Under the pieces are notes generated by a model. That model was not told the origin of the DNA, did no database searches, and saw only the letters and a program-made list of their open reading frames with translations. DNA of 6,140 nt from Chloroflexota bacterium (GTDB lineage Bacteria; Chloroflexota; Anaerolineae; B4-G1; SLSP01): assembly GCA_012798275.1 (NCBI GenBank), contig JAAZNO010000112.1, positions 1-6,140 on the forward strand, given 5' to 3'. This document shows, piece after piece, positions 1 to 6,140 of the stretch. Made by a program: the position numbers and the translations under genes. Position 1 is the stretch's first letter. Each line of letters starts with the position of its first letter.

Positions 1-250
1 CGTTTTCCTTCTCCTTGGCTGAAGAGCCCTGGCTGAAGAGAATCTCGACATTGTAGCCGGCCTTGGTGAGCGCCTCGCGGAAGCGCGTCTCATCCTGAAT
101 CCAGCGGGGCTCATCCTTCGTGGGCAGCACGATGCCGACGGACAGGGCCTCGCCTGCTTGCTCGGTGGGCGTCCCGCCGCAAGCCGAGAGCAGCATGGAA
201 GCAACAATCACAAGCACAACCAGTGTCCAAGACAGATTCTTCCGAAACAT
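1..250 (-). CDS. Sugar ABC transporter substrate-binding lipoprotein (ChvE/XylF-like), N-terminal part only
   Basis: This is the first 83 codons of a periplasmic-binding-protein-type sugar receptor; the rest lies beyond the left edge. Such proteins capture a monosaccharide outside the membrane and hand it to an ABC permease. The reading begins MFRKNLSWTL, followed by a hydrophobic stretch (residues about 8-21) and a lipobox L21-S-A-C24 with GG after it. This is a type II signal peptide with C24 as the lipidated residue. After a short Thr/Glu/Gln/Ala linker comes the first beta strand, LSVGIVLPTKDEPRW (residues 36-50), then a helix and AGYNVEILFSQG (64-75). The PTK...RW pattern near the mature N-terminus resembles ChvE and XylF receptors as I remember them. 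The ATG at 248-250 is fixed by AAGGAGG six bases upstream. The ligand cannot be told from this fragment. Permease and ATPase genes would be expected further left. Confidence 0.88.
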   Translation of the reverse strand, partial: MFRKNLSWTLVVLVIVASMLLSACGGTPTEQAGEALSVGIVLPTKDEPRWIQDETRFREALTKAGYNVEILFSQGSSAKEKEN

Positions 251-255
251 CACAG

Positions 256-263
256 TCCTCCTT
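256..263 (-). promoter_or_regulatory. Strong ribosome binding site of the ABC lipoprotein gene
   Basis: On the minus strand this reads AAGGAGGA, a near-perfect Shine-Dalgarno sequence, with six bases between GGAGG and the ATG at 248-250. It decides the start codon. Confidence 0.85.
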
Positions 264-356
264 CAAAATGGGTGCAAAGTAAATCTCTGGATACGACAGG
301 TTGTGAAACTCTAACGACGAAGTCTTTCGCAGTGCCTCCTTTTATTTGAACACCTT

Positions 357-375
357 GAAATGCTACGGAAATGCT
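357..375 (-). repeat. Two direct 8-bp repeats, 11 bp apart, in the leader of the ABC lipoprotein gene
   Basis: The minus strand carries AGCATTTC twice (368-375 and 357-364), with starts 11 bases apart, about one helical turn. They lie in the predicted untranslated leader, downstream of the putative promoter. The spacing would suit a DNA-binding regulator that recognises direct repeats, but with only two short copies it may be chance. Confidence 0.25.
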
Positions 376-394
376 GTGGGCCTCGAATCATCGC

Positions 395-423
395 TGCGGC
401 AGGGGCCGCATGGCGTTTCATGC
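395..423 (-). other. Overlapping hairpins at the start of the predicted leader
   Basis: TGCGGC at 395-400 pairs perfectly with GCCGCA at 405-410 around a 4-base loop. A second inverted repeat, GCATG at 408-412 with CATGC at 419-423, shares bases 408-410 with the first, so only one can form fully at a time. Both fall within the first 30 or so bases of the transcript expected from the promoter at 430-458. A structured 5' end is possible, but I recognise no riboswitch class. Confidence 0.3.
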
Positions 424-429
424 TCCCCC

Positions 430-458
430 ATTAAACCAGAATTTGGGAGCGATCTCAA
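430..458 (-). promoter_or_regulatory. Putative sigma70-like promoter for the ABC lipoprotein gene
   Basis: On the minus strand TTGAGA (453-458) and TTTAAT (430-435) are separated by exactly 17 bases. Each hexamer matches its consensus in five of six positions. The expected start is near 423, giving an untranslated leader of about 170 bases before the ATG at 250. It sits in a 311-bp gap in the right direction for the lipoprotein gene. The call rests on motif match and spacing only. Confidence 0.5.
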
Positions 459-483
459 CCCTTGCTTCCCCTATCCTGGTTAG

Positions 484-535
484 AATTTTCCCCCGCAGCG
501 CCTTGGGGGAAATCCCCTAAGGTGGCAGAGGCCAC
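484..535 (-). terminator. Hairpin cluster after the DUF4139 gene, probable 3' end signal
   Basis: Three inverted repeats stand within 80 bases after the stop codon at 562-564. GTGGC 522-526 pairs with GCCAC 531-535 around a 4-base loop. Bases 501-509 pair with 514-522 around AAAT, with one position (505/518) that is G-T on the plus strand and a C-A mismatch on the minus strand. TTTCCCCC 487-494 pairs with GGGGGAAA 505-512 around a 10-base loop. The last two compete for the same bases. No good U-tract follows on the minus strand (only ATTCTAACC), so this is a weak intrinsic terminator at best. It could instead stabilise the 3' end or be regulatory. Confidence 0.4.
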
Positions 536-561
536 GGAGTCGCCTTAATTTTCCCCGCGTC

Positions 562-2505
562 TTACAGGTTCTTCAGGCGCGCCTCGATTTCTTGTTTCAC
601 CTTCTCGATGTTGGCTTTGAGTTCGGCCTCGCGCTGCGCGAGCGCCTGCAATTGCCCCTCGGAGGCCTCCAGCTGCGCGACGTACCGCGCGCGCAGCTCG
701 CCCTCTTTGCCCGTTGACGCCAACGCCTGCAGGTTCTCCCGCAGTTGCTGCTGCGCCTTGTAGACCGCCTGACGTTCCTGATCTACCGCGGCGATCTTCT
801 TCTCGTAATCGCGGAGGGTGTCCCAGAGCAGCAGCAATTTGAGGGCCTTATCGAGCGTCTGCCGGTCGAGCAGACCCCGTTGGAGATATTGCTGCAAGCC
901 TTCGTAGGATTGCTGTTGCAGTTCCTCGCGTCGCCGCAGCAGTCGCCGTTCCTGGACTTTGAGCGTCGTTTCACCTTGCGACGGCGCATTGACCTTAAAG
1001 CGGACCATTTCCGCCGTCTGTTCGTGCGGCGCGGGGGTGTTGAAGATCTCGAAATTCGCCGTGCGCGGATGCTCGATCAGGACGTTAGCGGCCTTGTCGG
1101 TGGTGTTGGTGACCTGGTAAGTGCGCCAGCGGACGTCCCATTCCTCGAATTGCAGGTAGATCCCCTTGAGCTCCAATGCCCGCGTCTCGGTGCTGCTGCC
1201 GCTCTGTTCCCGAATGCGGATTCCCAACTCGACGGCGTAGGGCACGACCCCCTCGCCCTCCGTCGTCGTGAAGGGCAGGATGGCCTCACCGACGTATTCC
1301 CCATCCTCGATAACCGTCACGGGGCCGCGCTCCAGGGTCAAGCCGGTGCGGTTCTTGAAGCGCAGGGTGGCCACCGGGTGGGCAGCGAGCCTGGCGCCGT
1401 TGTAGAGCAGGTCCTTACGATACTCCAGCTCCTCGCTGATGATAGGCACCATCGCCGATTGCCCCCGTCCTACCGTGACCGGCGTCCCGATGTTGTACTG
1501 AAAGAGCTCCCCCAGCGCCTTGCCCTCCGTCATGACTGGCGCGGCCTGTGCGATGGCCTCGCGCGAGGGCGGCGCCGGCGCCATCGGCACCCGCATCATC
1601 GCTGCGACGCCAAACCCTGCCGCGAGCGTGTCAGCTTCCGGCTGCGCTCCCCGCATGGCTTTGGGACGCCTGACCGCCTCAAATTCCATGGGCGCGGCAG
1701 CGACGCGGGCCTCCTCTTTGACCAGGGGCCGTTCGGGCGTGAACGGCGTGTAGAGATCGTACACGAACGAGATGGGCATGCCGGCGACCAGCGAGAGCGA
1801 GATTTCCTGAAGGTCTTCTTCCAGGCAGTTGTCGAACAGCCCCCAGCCCTGGAGCAGAGCGCGCCCTGCGCCGGGCTCAGTGCCCGATTCGGCGACCAGC
1901 CGATAGCTCACCCGCCATGTCGGCGCCGGGGCGACGTAGCGCACGGAAAGCTCGTGCGCGCCGGGGGTGAGGCGGATGGTGACGACGCGCGTGTTGCCCT
2001 GGCTCAACGCCGTCTGCAAGAAGAAGCGCAGATCGCGCCCTCCCTGCTCGTCGAGGATCTCCAATCCCTGCACACGGCCGAGCGGCGTCACCTGCACGCG
2101 GTTCTCGGCGTCTTGCAGCACCGAGATCAGCGTTGTCGCCAGCGGTTGGCGTTCGGGCGCCTCATCCGGGCCGACGAGGAGGCCGCTCAGCGTTTCCCCC
2201 TGATCGAGCCGCAGGACGATGCGCCGTCCTCGCAGGCTGACCAGCAAATCGTAGAGACTGTGCTGATCGCTGAGGCGCACCGTGCAGCCCTCTAGCTGCT
2301 CCTCGCGCGTCTGCGGGGTGGCGTAATCAATGCCGAGCACCTGCCCGCCTTCCAGATCTATGACCGTGAGGCTCTTGAGCAGATCGTTCATGACCTCGAC
2401 CTGAAAGGGCAGGGTCACTTCCGTTCCGCTGAGCCGGGCGCGCCGCTCGAAGAAGCCGACGCCGTGTTTGTACAACGTCATATGGACAATGGGCACCGTG
2501 GTCAT
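562..2505 (-). CDS. DUF4139 domain-containing protein with C-terminal coiled coil
   Basis: This 647-residue protein has no signal peptide or membrane segment and is predicted cytoplasmic. The N-terminus is a beta-rich module beginning MTTVPIVHMTLYKHGVGFFE, with MNDLLKSLTVID at residues 39-50. The DUF4139 hallmarks follow: PTWRVSYRL (195-203), LGELFQYNIGTPVTVGRGQS (331-350) with SAMVPII, and TNTTDKAANVLIEHPR (466-481). A low-complexity segment rich in Ala, Met and Pro (about 262-328) interrupts the domain. From about 518 to the end the chain is charged and Gln/Leu-rich (RRREELQQQ, ending EIEARLKNL), typical of a long coiled coil. DUF4139 is shared with MuiA-type mucoidy-inhibitor proteins; the biochemical role is not established, so I give no function. 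The start is ATG 2503-2505, preceded by GGGAGG four bases upstream, and it matches where the conserved YKHGVGFFER block should begin. An in-frame ATG at 2554-2556 adds 17 residues but has no ribosome binding site. The stop is TAA at 562-564. Confidence 0.85.
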   Translation of the reverse strand: MTTVPIVHMTLYKHGVGFFERRARLSGTEVTLPFQVEVMNDLLKSLTVIDLEGGQVLGIDYATPQTREEQLEGCTVRLSDQHSLYDLLVSLRGRRIVLRLDQGETLSGLLVGPDEAPERQPLATTLISVLQDAENRVQVTPLGRVQGLEILDEQGGRDLRFFLQTALSQGNTRVVTIRLTPGAHELSVRYVAPAPTWRVSYRLVAESGTEPGAGRALLQGWGLFDNCLEEDLQEISLSLVAGMPISFVYDLYTPFTPERPLVKEEARVAAAPMEFEAVRRPKAMRGAQPEADTLAAGFGVAAMMRVPMAPAPPSREAIAQAAPVMTEGKALGELFQYNIGTPVTVGRGQSAMVPIISEELEYRKDLLYNGARLAAHPVATLRFKNRTGLTLERGPVTVIEDGEYVGEAILPFTTTEGEGVVPYAVELGIRIREQSGSSTETRALELKGIYLQFEEWDVRWRTYQVTNTTDKAANVLIEHPRTANFEIFNTPAPHEQTAEMVRFKVNAPSQGETTLKVQERRLLRRREELQQQSYEGLQQYLQRGLLDRQTLDKALKLLLLWDTLRDYEKKIAAVDQERQAVYKAQQQLRENLQALASTGKEGELRARYVAQLEASEGQLQALAQREAELKANIEKVKQEIEARLKNL

Positions 2506-2509
2506 TCTG

Positions 2510-2515
2510 CCTCCC
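2510..2515 (-). promoter_or_regulatory. Ribosome binding site that decides the DUF4139 start
   Basis: The minus strand reads GGGAGG here, then CAGA and ATG at 2503-2505. The gap is a little short but usable. The alternative ATG at 2554-2556 is preceded by AACACAACAA, with no Shine-Dalgarno sequence, so the downstream start is preferred. Confidence 0.6.
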
Positions 2516-2582
2516 TGTTGCGATTGAAAGTTGACGTCCGGCCTCCCGCTCGTCATTTGTTGTGTTTCAGCCTGGTAGAAAC

Positions 2583-2615
2583 AATGAAGGGCGGAGCAAC
2601 GCTTCGCCCTTCATT
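2583..2615 (-). terminator. Probable intrinsic terminator of the C25-like peptidase gene
   Basis: AATGAAGGGCG (2583-2593) and CGCCCTTCATT (2605-2615) are perfect 11-bp inverted repeats. The pairing can extend inward by three more base pairs after one wobble or mismatch (2594/2604), leaving a 3-base loop. It lies 34 bases beyond the stop codon of the large gene. On the minus strand the stem is followed by GTTTCTACC, so with the TT at the end of the stem there is only a short, imperfect U-tract. This is the clearest hairpin in the window. Confidence 0.6.
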
Positions 2616-2618
2616 ATA
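2613..2618 (-). promoter_or_regulatory. Candidate -10 box for the DUF4139 gene
   Basis: The minus strand has a perfect TATAAT here, about 108 bases before the preferred DUF4139 start. No convincing -35 hexamer stands 16-18 bases upstream, where the sequence is TTTTCAGC-like. Transcription from it would begin near 2606, inside the inverted repeat at 2583-2615, so the leader would carry half of the hairpin. It may be the promoter of this gene or a chance AT-rich match. Confidence 0.3.
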
Positions 2619-2648
2619 CACCTGAGATGCCGGCGCTGAAAATTTATT

Positions 2649-5600
2649 TCACTGCCGTAGCGTCAGCGGCAGATAGACGCGCGCTCGCGTGCTGAGTCTC
2701 ATCTCCATCGGCAGTGAGACTCCCTGATGGTAGCTGCCGTAGCCTACCACCCGGTAGGTCTCCGCGGTCGCTCCCGTCGAATCCCAGATAGCGTTGAAGG
2801 TCTCCGTCGCGCCGGGCGTAAGCGCGGTGAACGGAATGGTGAACGTGGCCGGCGACGTGACGCCATCCTCTGTCTCCACGCGGATCACGGCGACGCCATT
2901 CAGCGGCGTGTCTCCCGTGTTCTGAAACACCAGGGTGAGGGGAACGGCGTCCCCAGGCTTGAAGAGCGTCCGCGCCGCGCTCAGGCTGATCACTTCACCT
3001 GCCGCGATGCCAGCCGTGAATTCTGTTCTCTCCAAATCCAGGACGTGACCTGTCATATCCTCTACGTGCACCTCCAGGACATAGTCTCCCGCCGGCAGCG
3101 GCGCGACGACGAGATCCAGCAGCGAGGTGCCGGTAACAGCGTGCAGCGGCTCCAGTGTCAAGGCTTGCGTCACCTCGTCCGAAAGCGACCTGACGACCGT
3201 CTGCACCAACACCGATTGTTCCGCGCCGCTGTTTTCTACCACGAGCCTGGCGATGATGGGCTCCGTGAGGCTGTACCGGGATCGGGACATCATCAGGCCG
3301 GCGATGTCTATGGTTGTATCCACGACGGCGATGTCGAAGTTCCACTCCTGGTAGAAGCGCACGTCCGTCGTTTCTGGATTGTAGGTAAAGGGGTAGAGCA
3401 GCAGTTCCAGCGTCGAAGTGCCCTCGGGGTTTTCGGAGACGTGCCACGTGTACGCCTGCTCGAACTGCGGCGCCCAACCTTCGGGCGTGACGTTGGCTGC
3501 CGATGTCGCCGGCGCGCAGTCGCAGTCCTGCGCCAGCGTGGCCGTGGGGATGTTCAAGCCGGTAGCGACGATCAGGCCCCCTCGTGTGGCGAGCGTCACC
3601 TGCTGCACGCGCTGCCCCTGAGGATAATCGTAGACCACCTTCCACGTGGGGACGATGGGATCTCCTTCCCAAATCCATTCGCTGCCGCCGGGGAGGGCGA
3701 CGTGATCAAAACCCTCCTCATCGGTCGTCACGGTATAGGCGGGGAGGAGCAGCTGCGTCGCACCACGCGGTCCGGCGTGTGCCAGGGAGGGGGCTGCGGC
3801 GACGACCGATGTGGGCAGGGCGCCGAATTTGGGGTCTCCGTAGAGGTGATACTGGTAAATCCATTCGCGCCAGTTGTCGTCGTCCGCCCAATGATCGCGC
3901 GCCATGTCGGTGAAGGCGTCGCCCACGCTGAGAGCGCTGTTATCCCCCCAGCGGTTGAAGAACGCCCGCCCGGCCCGGCCGTTCGTCCCGCGATCGGACG
4001 GGCTGACGGCGCCGATGTACGCTGCCGCGCCGTAACGCAACCACGCTTCCGCCATGCTGTAGGCGTCTTTGTAATCGCCGCTCAGGCAGGTGAGGCCGAA
4101 GGTGAAGGGGTGATATCCCGCGAAATTGAAGCTGGCGATGTCGTTGGTGGAGAACCCCACGCTTCCAGCCGTGTCATTCCACGAACTCGACCCCCCGTGA
4201 CCGCGGTAGAACACCAGACTTTGCCCTTTGGCCATTTCAGTCTGGTAGACAGCCAGCATCGCCGCGGCGGTGTCATAGTTTTTCCAACGCAGGCGAGTGG
4301 CTTGAGCGACATCGAGACGATCATTGACTTCATTGAGCTGCGTCCAGAAAGTGCCCTCGCCGTCCCCGCGACCGCTGCTGAGCAGCGCGCGTTGCCGGTC
4401 AAAGCCGCTGCCGTCGCGCGCCACGAGGATGGCATGTTGCAAGCCCTGACTCAGTGTGATCAGGTCATCGCCGACCTGACGGCTGAACACCAGCTCTGGT
4501 TTGGCCTCGCCAGAGGTGCTGGCATAACGCAGGTCGCTGTAGGGCACCCCGTAGCCCGCGCTCTGCACGGGGACGATCTCATCCTCGCCGACAAAGAGCA
4601 CATAGCCGCCGGCGTGAGGGGTGCGGAAGTTGGGGTGCAGGGCGCTGGCCCACCGTCCTCCGGGTTCCAGGAGGGCGTCCACGGTCGCTGCGTCGGGGCT
4701 GAGGGGTAGGAACGCCAGCACGCCATTGCGCAGGGTCGCCAGTTCCGCCATCCGCGAGAAGAGCAGATTCAATTCTCGCTGCTTTCCGGCAGACTGTTGC
4801 CAGGCGGCGGGAATCAAATACTGGCGCAACCCGTCCGGCGCGGTGACGAGCAGCATGTCCGCTTGAGCGAAGGCCTCTCTGACGGCATCGTCAATGAACT
4901 GCGTGCCCACCCAATTATCGCCGGACGCAAATGTTGTGACGTGGTCTGTCGTCCCGTATTGCAGGCGATACGTGATGGTAGCGACCTGATTGGGGCTGTC
5001 GCCGCCGCTGCCGACGTAGTAATGCTCGGAGGCGGGGTAGAGGATGGGGACGAGCTGGTAGGTCAGGGCAAAAGCCGCGCCTGGAGCCAGCGCCATCCTT
5101 TCGGCGTCGGCAGGTGAGAAGAAATCAATGTGGATGAGCCGATTGGAGCTGTCGCCCCAGTCGGCGCTGGTGAGCACATAGTGGGTGGCGGTCGGAATCT
5201 CGACGACCTGGAATCCACGCGCAAAATCGTCGAGGCTATCCACGAGAACGGTCGTCGCGCCCGTGTTGGTGATGGCTAACGTGACCTGGAAGAAATTGCC
5301 GTCGCGCTCAGTGCGGTGGCCCAGCGCGAGCTCGCCCTGACCCTGGAGCAGCTGGATCGTGCTCTCCGCCGTGTAGGTGCTCCCACCGCTGGTCCGCGCT
5401 TCGAAACGCAGGGTGTGATCGCCGCCGGATTTGCCGGCCAGACTCACGGCGAAGACGTGATCGTAAGTTCCCGGAGTCGGTGTGTGGGTGGACGACAGCG
5501 TCCCATCCAGGTATATCTTCATACTGCTGACTTCGTCGCGTACTGGGTTGCACAGCACCGCCGAGAGGCCTGGGGGGACTGCTTCACCCTCTGAGAAGCC

Positions 5601-6140
5601 GGCGGAGGTGCACTTCCAGGTGTATTGCTCACCCACGACCTGCACATCGAGTGTGCTCCCGGCGGGCGCGGTCGGACCGTCAAGGTAGAGGATCTTGCCG
5701 GGTGTAGGGCTGACGATGACAGCCTGACCCGGCATGGGCCGTGTGGCCGGCGTCACGGTTGCGACCCTGGCCGTCGGTTCATTTTCAAGATTGTATCCCT
5801 GCACCTGAAGCGTGTGGCCGGTGAACCACTGCGCGCGCGTCAATCCCAGCGCTGCCGGCGACACGTAGACCTCGTACCGGTCGCCTGTGGGTGCATAATC
5901 GCGCCCGATCAACTGCCCATCCAGGAAGAACGCCACGCGATCTACGCCGGCGACATCGCCTGTCACCTCGGCATAGAGCGTCCAAAATTCATAATAGGCG
6001 GAGTCGTATGGCAAGATGCCCACGGCACCAAGCCCTACTGGATCGGTGCCCAGAGCCGCGGTCTCGAAGAACGCGCCGCCGCTGTTCGTGGGATTGTCCG
6101 CTGCGTCGGCGACGGTGACGCTGTAATAGTAAGGGCTGGC
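2649..6140 (-). CDS. Large exported C25-family (gingipain-like) cysteine peptidase, 5' end outside window
   Basis: 1163 residues are visible, numbered from the right edge. Residues about 1-130 and 140-265 are Ig-like beta domains (FFLDGQLIG 71-79; IYLDG 209-213). About 269-399 is another beta region with an ITNTG motif. About 417-774 matches peptidase C25: ADMLLVTAP, then YVLFVGEDEIVP (513-524), SDLRYA (535-540), ELVFSR, FYRGHGG with His648, FGLTCLSGD with Cys685, AEAWLRYGAAAYIGA (697-711) and YHLYGDP (764-770). His648 and Cys685, 37 residues apart, fit the gingipain dyad of this caspase-like fold. About 944-1044 and 1049-1149 are CARDB-like domains (VVENSG, VFQNTG). The chain ends VYLPLTLRQ and TGA. 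The frame stays open through 39 codons right of the GTG at 6021-6023, so that GTG is internal and the signal peptide lies beyond the window. Peptidase activity is inferred from motifs; substrate preference is unknown. It could also be a non-catalytic surface protein that keeps the fold. Confidence 0.88.
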   Translation of the reverse strand, partial: ASPYYYSVTVADAADNPTNSGGAFFETAALGTDPVGLGAVGILPYDSAYYEFWTLYAEVTGDVAGVDRVAFFLDGQLIGRDYAPTGDRYEVYVSPAALGLTRAQWFTGHTLQVQGYNLENEPTARVATVTPATRPMPGQAVIVSPTPGKILYLDGPTAPAGSTLDVQVVGEQYTWKCTSAGFSEGEAVPPGLSAVLCNPVRDEVSSMKIYLDGTLSSTHTPTPGTYDHVFAVSLAGKSGGDHTLRFEARTSGGSTYTAESTIQLLQGQGELALGHRTERDGNFFQVTLAITNTGATTVLVDSLDDFARGFQVVEIPTATHYVLTSADWGDSSNRLIHIDFFSPADAERMALAPGAAFALTYQLVPILYPASEHYYVGSGGDSPNQVATITYRLQYGTTDHVTTFASGDNWVGTQFIDDAVREAFAQADMLLVTAPDGLRQYLIPAAWQQSAGKQRELNLLFSRMAELATLRNGVLAFLPLSPDAATVDALLEPGGRWASALHPNFRTPHAGGYVLFVGEDEIVPVQSAGYGVPYSDLRYASTSGEAKPELVFSRQVGDDLITLSQGLQHAILVARDGSGFDRQRALLSSGRGDGEGTFWTQLNEVNDRLDVAQATRLRWKNYDTAAAMLAVYQTEMAKGQSLVFYRGHGGSSSWNDTAGSVGFSTNDIASFNFAGYHPFTFGLTCLSGDYKDAYSMAEAWLRYGAAAYIGAVSPSDRGTNGRAGRAFFNRWGDNSALSVGDAFTDMARDHWADDDNWREWIYQYHLYGDPKFGALPTSVVAAAPSLAHAGPRGATQLLLPAYTVTTDEEGFDHVALPGGSEWIWEGDPIVPTWKVVYDYPQGQRVQQVTLATRGGLIVATGLNIPTATLAQDCDCAPATSAANVTPEGWAPQFEQAYTWHVSENPEGTSTLELLLYPFTYNPETTDVRFYQEWNFDIAVVDTTIDIAGLMMSRSRYSLTEPIIARLVVENSGAEQSVLVQTVVRSLSDEVTQALTLEPLHAVTGTSLLDLVVAPLPAGDYVLEVHVEDMTGHVLDLERTEFTAGIAAGEVISLSAARTLFKPGDAVPLTLVFQNTGDTPLNGVAVIRVETEDGVTSPATFTIPFTALTPGATETFNAIWDSTGATAETYRVVGYGSYHQGVSLPMEMRLSTRARVYLPLTLRQ

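Noticed and set aside
16..40. An 11-base direct repeat (TGGCTGAAGAG, twice) inside the ABC lipoprotein gene.
   Set aside because: The copies are 14 bases apart and out of frame with each other, and the encoded FSQGSSAKE looks like ordinary receptor sequence, so it is probably coincidence.
120..349. Two short plus-strand open frames of about 64 codons.
   Set aside because: They lie antisense to the lipoprotein gene start and run into its leader; no ribosome binding site or protein-like composition.
311..421. A 36-codon minus-strand frame beginning ATG just after the putative promoter, possibly a leaderless leader peptide for the ABC lipoprotein gene.
   Set aside because: The G-rich stretch before it is one base from the ATG and overlaps the promoter region, the peptide is Arg-rich and unremarkable, and no attenuator signal is coupled to it.
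745..2295. A 516-codon open frame on the plus strand opposite the DUF4139 gene.
   Set aside because: It is antisense to a well-supported gene, its translation is Arg/Leu/Gln/Asp-rich with no recognisable domain, and no ribosome binding site was seen. It is an effect of GC-rich codon use on the opposite strand.
2727..4709. A 660-codon open frame on the plus strand opposite the C25-like peptidase gene.
   Set aside because: The translation is low-quality (runs of Arg, Gly, His, Ala), without domains or signal. The minus-strand frame has clear protein motifs over the same bases.
2649..6140. Reading the large protein as a caspase-like effector of a defence island together with the DUF4139 gene.
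   Set aside because: The beta-domain context and C-terminal tail point to an exported protein, the neighbour looks cytoplasmic and the genes are separated by a probable terminator; no other defence genes are visible.

Overview
The window is a moderately GC-rich bacterial segment in which all three genes run on the minus strand. The most likely source is a Chloroflexota bacterium of the Anaerolineae/Caldilineae type. The clues are the C-terminal tail VYLPLTLRQ on the large secreted protein, of a kind I associate with exported Chloroflexota proteins, and the style of the lipoprotein signal (LLSACGG) on the transporter component. This placement is inference, as no rRNA or marker gene is present.

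Layout in transcription order, right to left. (1) 2649-6140 is a very large secreted-type protein with its 5' end outside the window. It has Ig-like beta domains, then a gingipain-like (peptidase C25, caspase-fold clan CD) domain with a visible His/Cys dyad, then two CARDB-like beta domains and the tail. (2) 2506-2648 is a short intergenic stretch with an 11-bp hairpin that looks like a terminator, whose base overlaps a perfect TATAAT on the same strand. (3) 562-2505 is a cytoplasmic-looking DUF4139-family protein with a C-terminal coiled coil. (4) 251-561 is a 311-bp gap holding a hairpin cluster just after the DUF4139 gene, a good sigma70-like promoter (TTGAGA-17-TTTAAT), a leader of about 170 nt and a strong Shine-Dalgarno sequence. 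(5) 1-250 is the beginning of a sugar ABC transporter substrate-binding lipoprotein of the ChvE/XylF kind, cut by the left edge.

The three genes do not form an obvious single operon. Each is separated by a gap with terminator-like or promoter-like signals, and their predicted compartments differ: exported peptidase, cytoplasmic coiled-coil protein, membrane-anchored sugar receptor. No mobile element, CRISPR array, tRNA or rRNA was seen. The most interesting item is the C25-like protein. Its five visible cysteines split into two close pairs plus a lone active-site cysteine, and its tail looks like a lineage-specific surface or sorting signal. I did not find a convincing multi-gene novel system.
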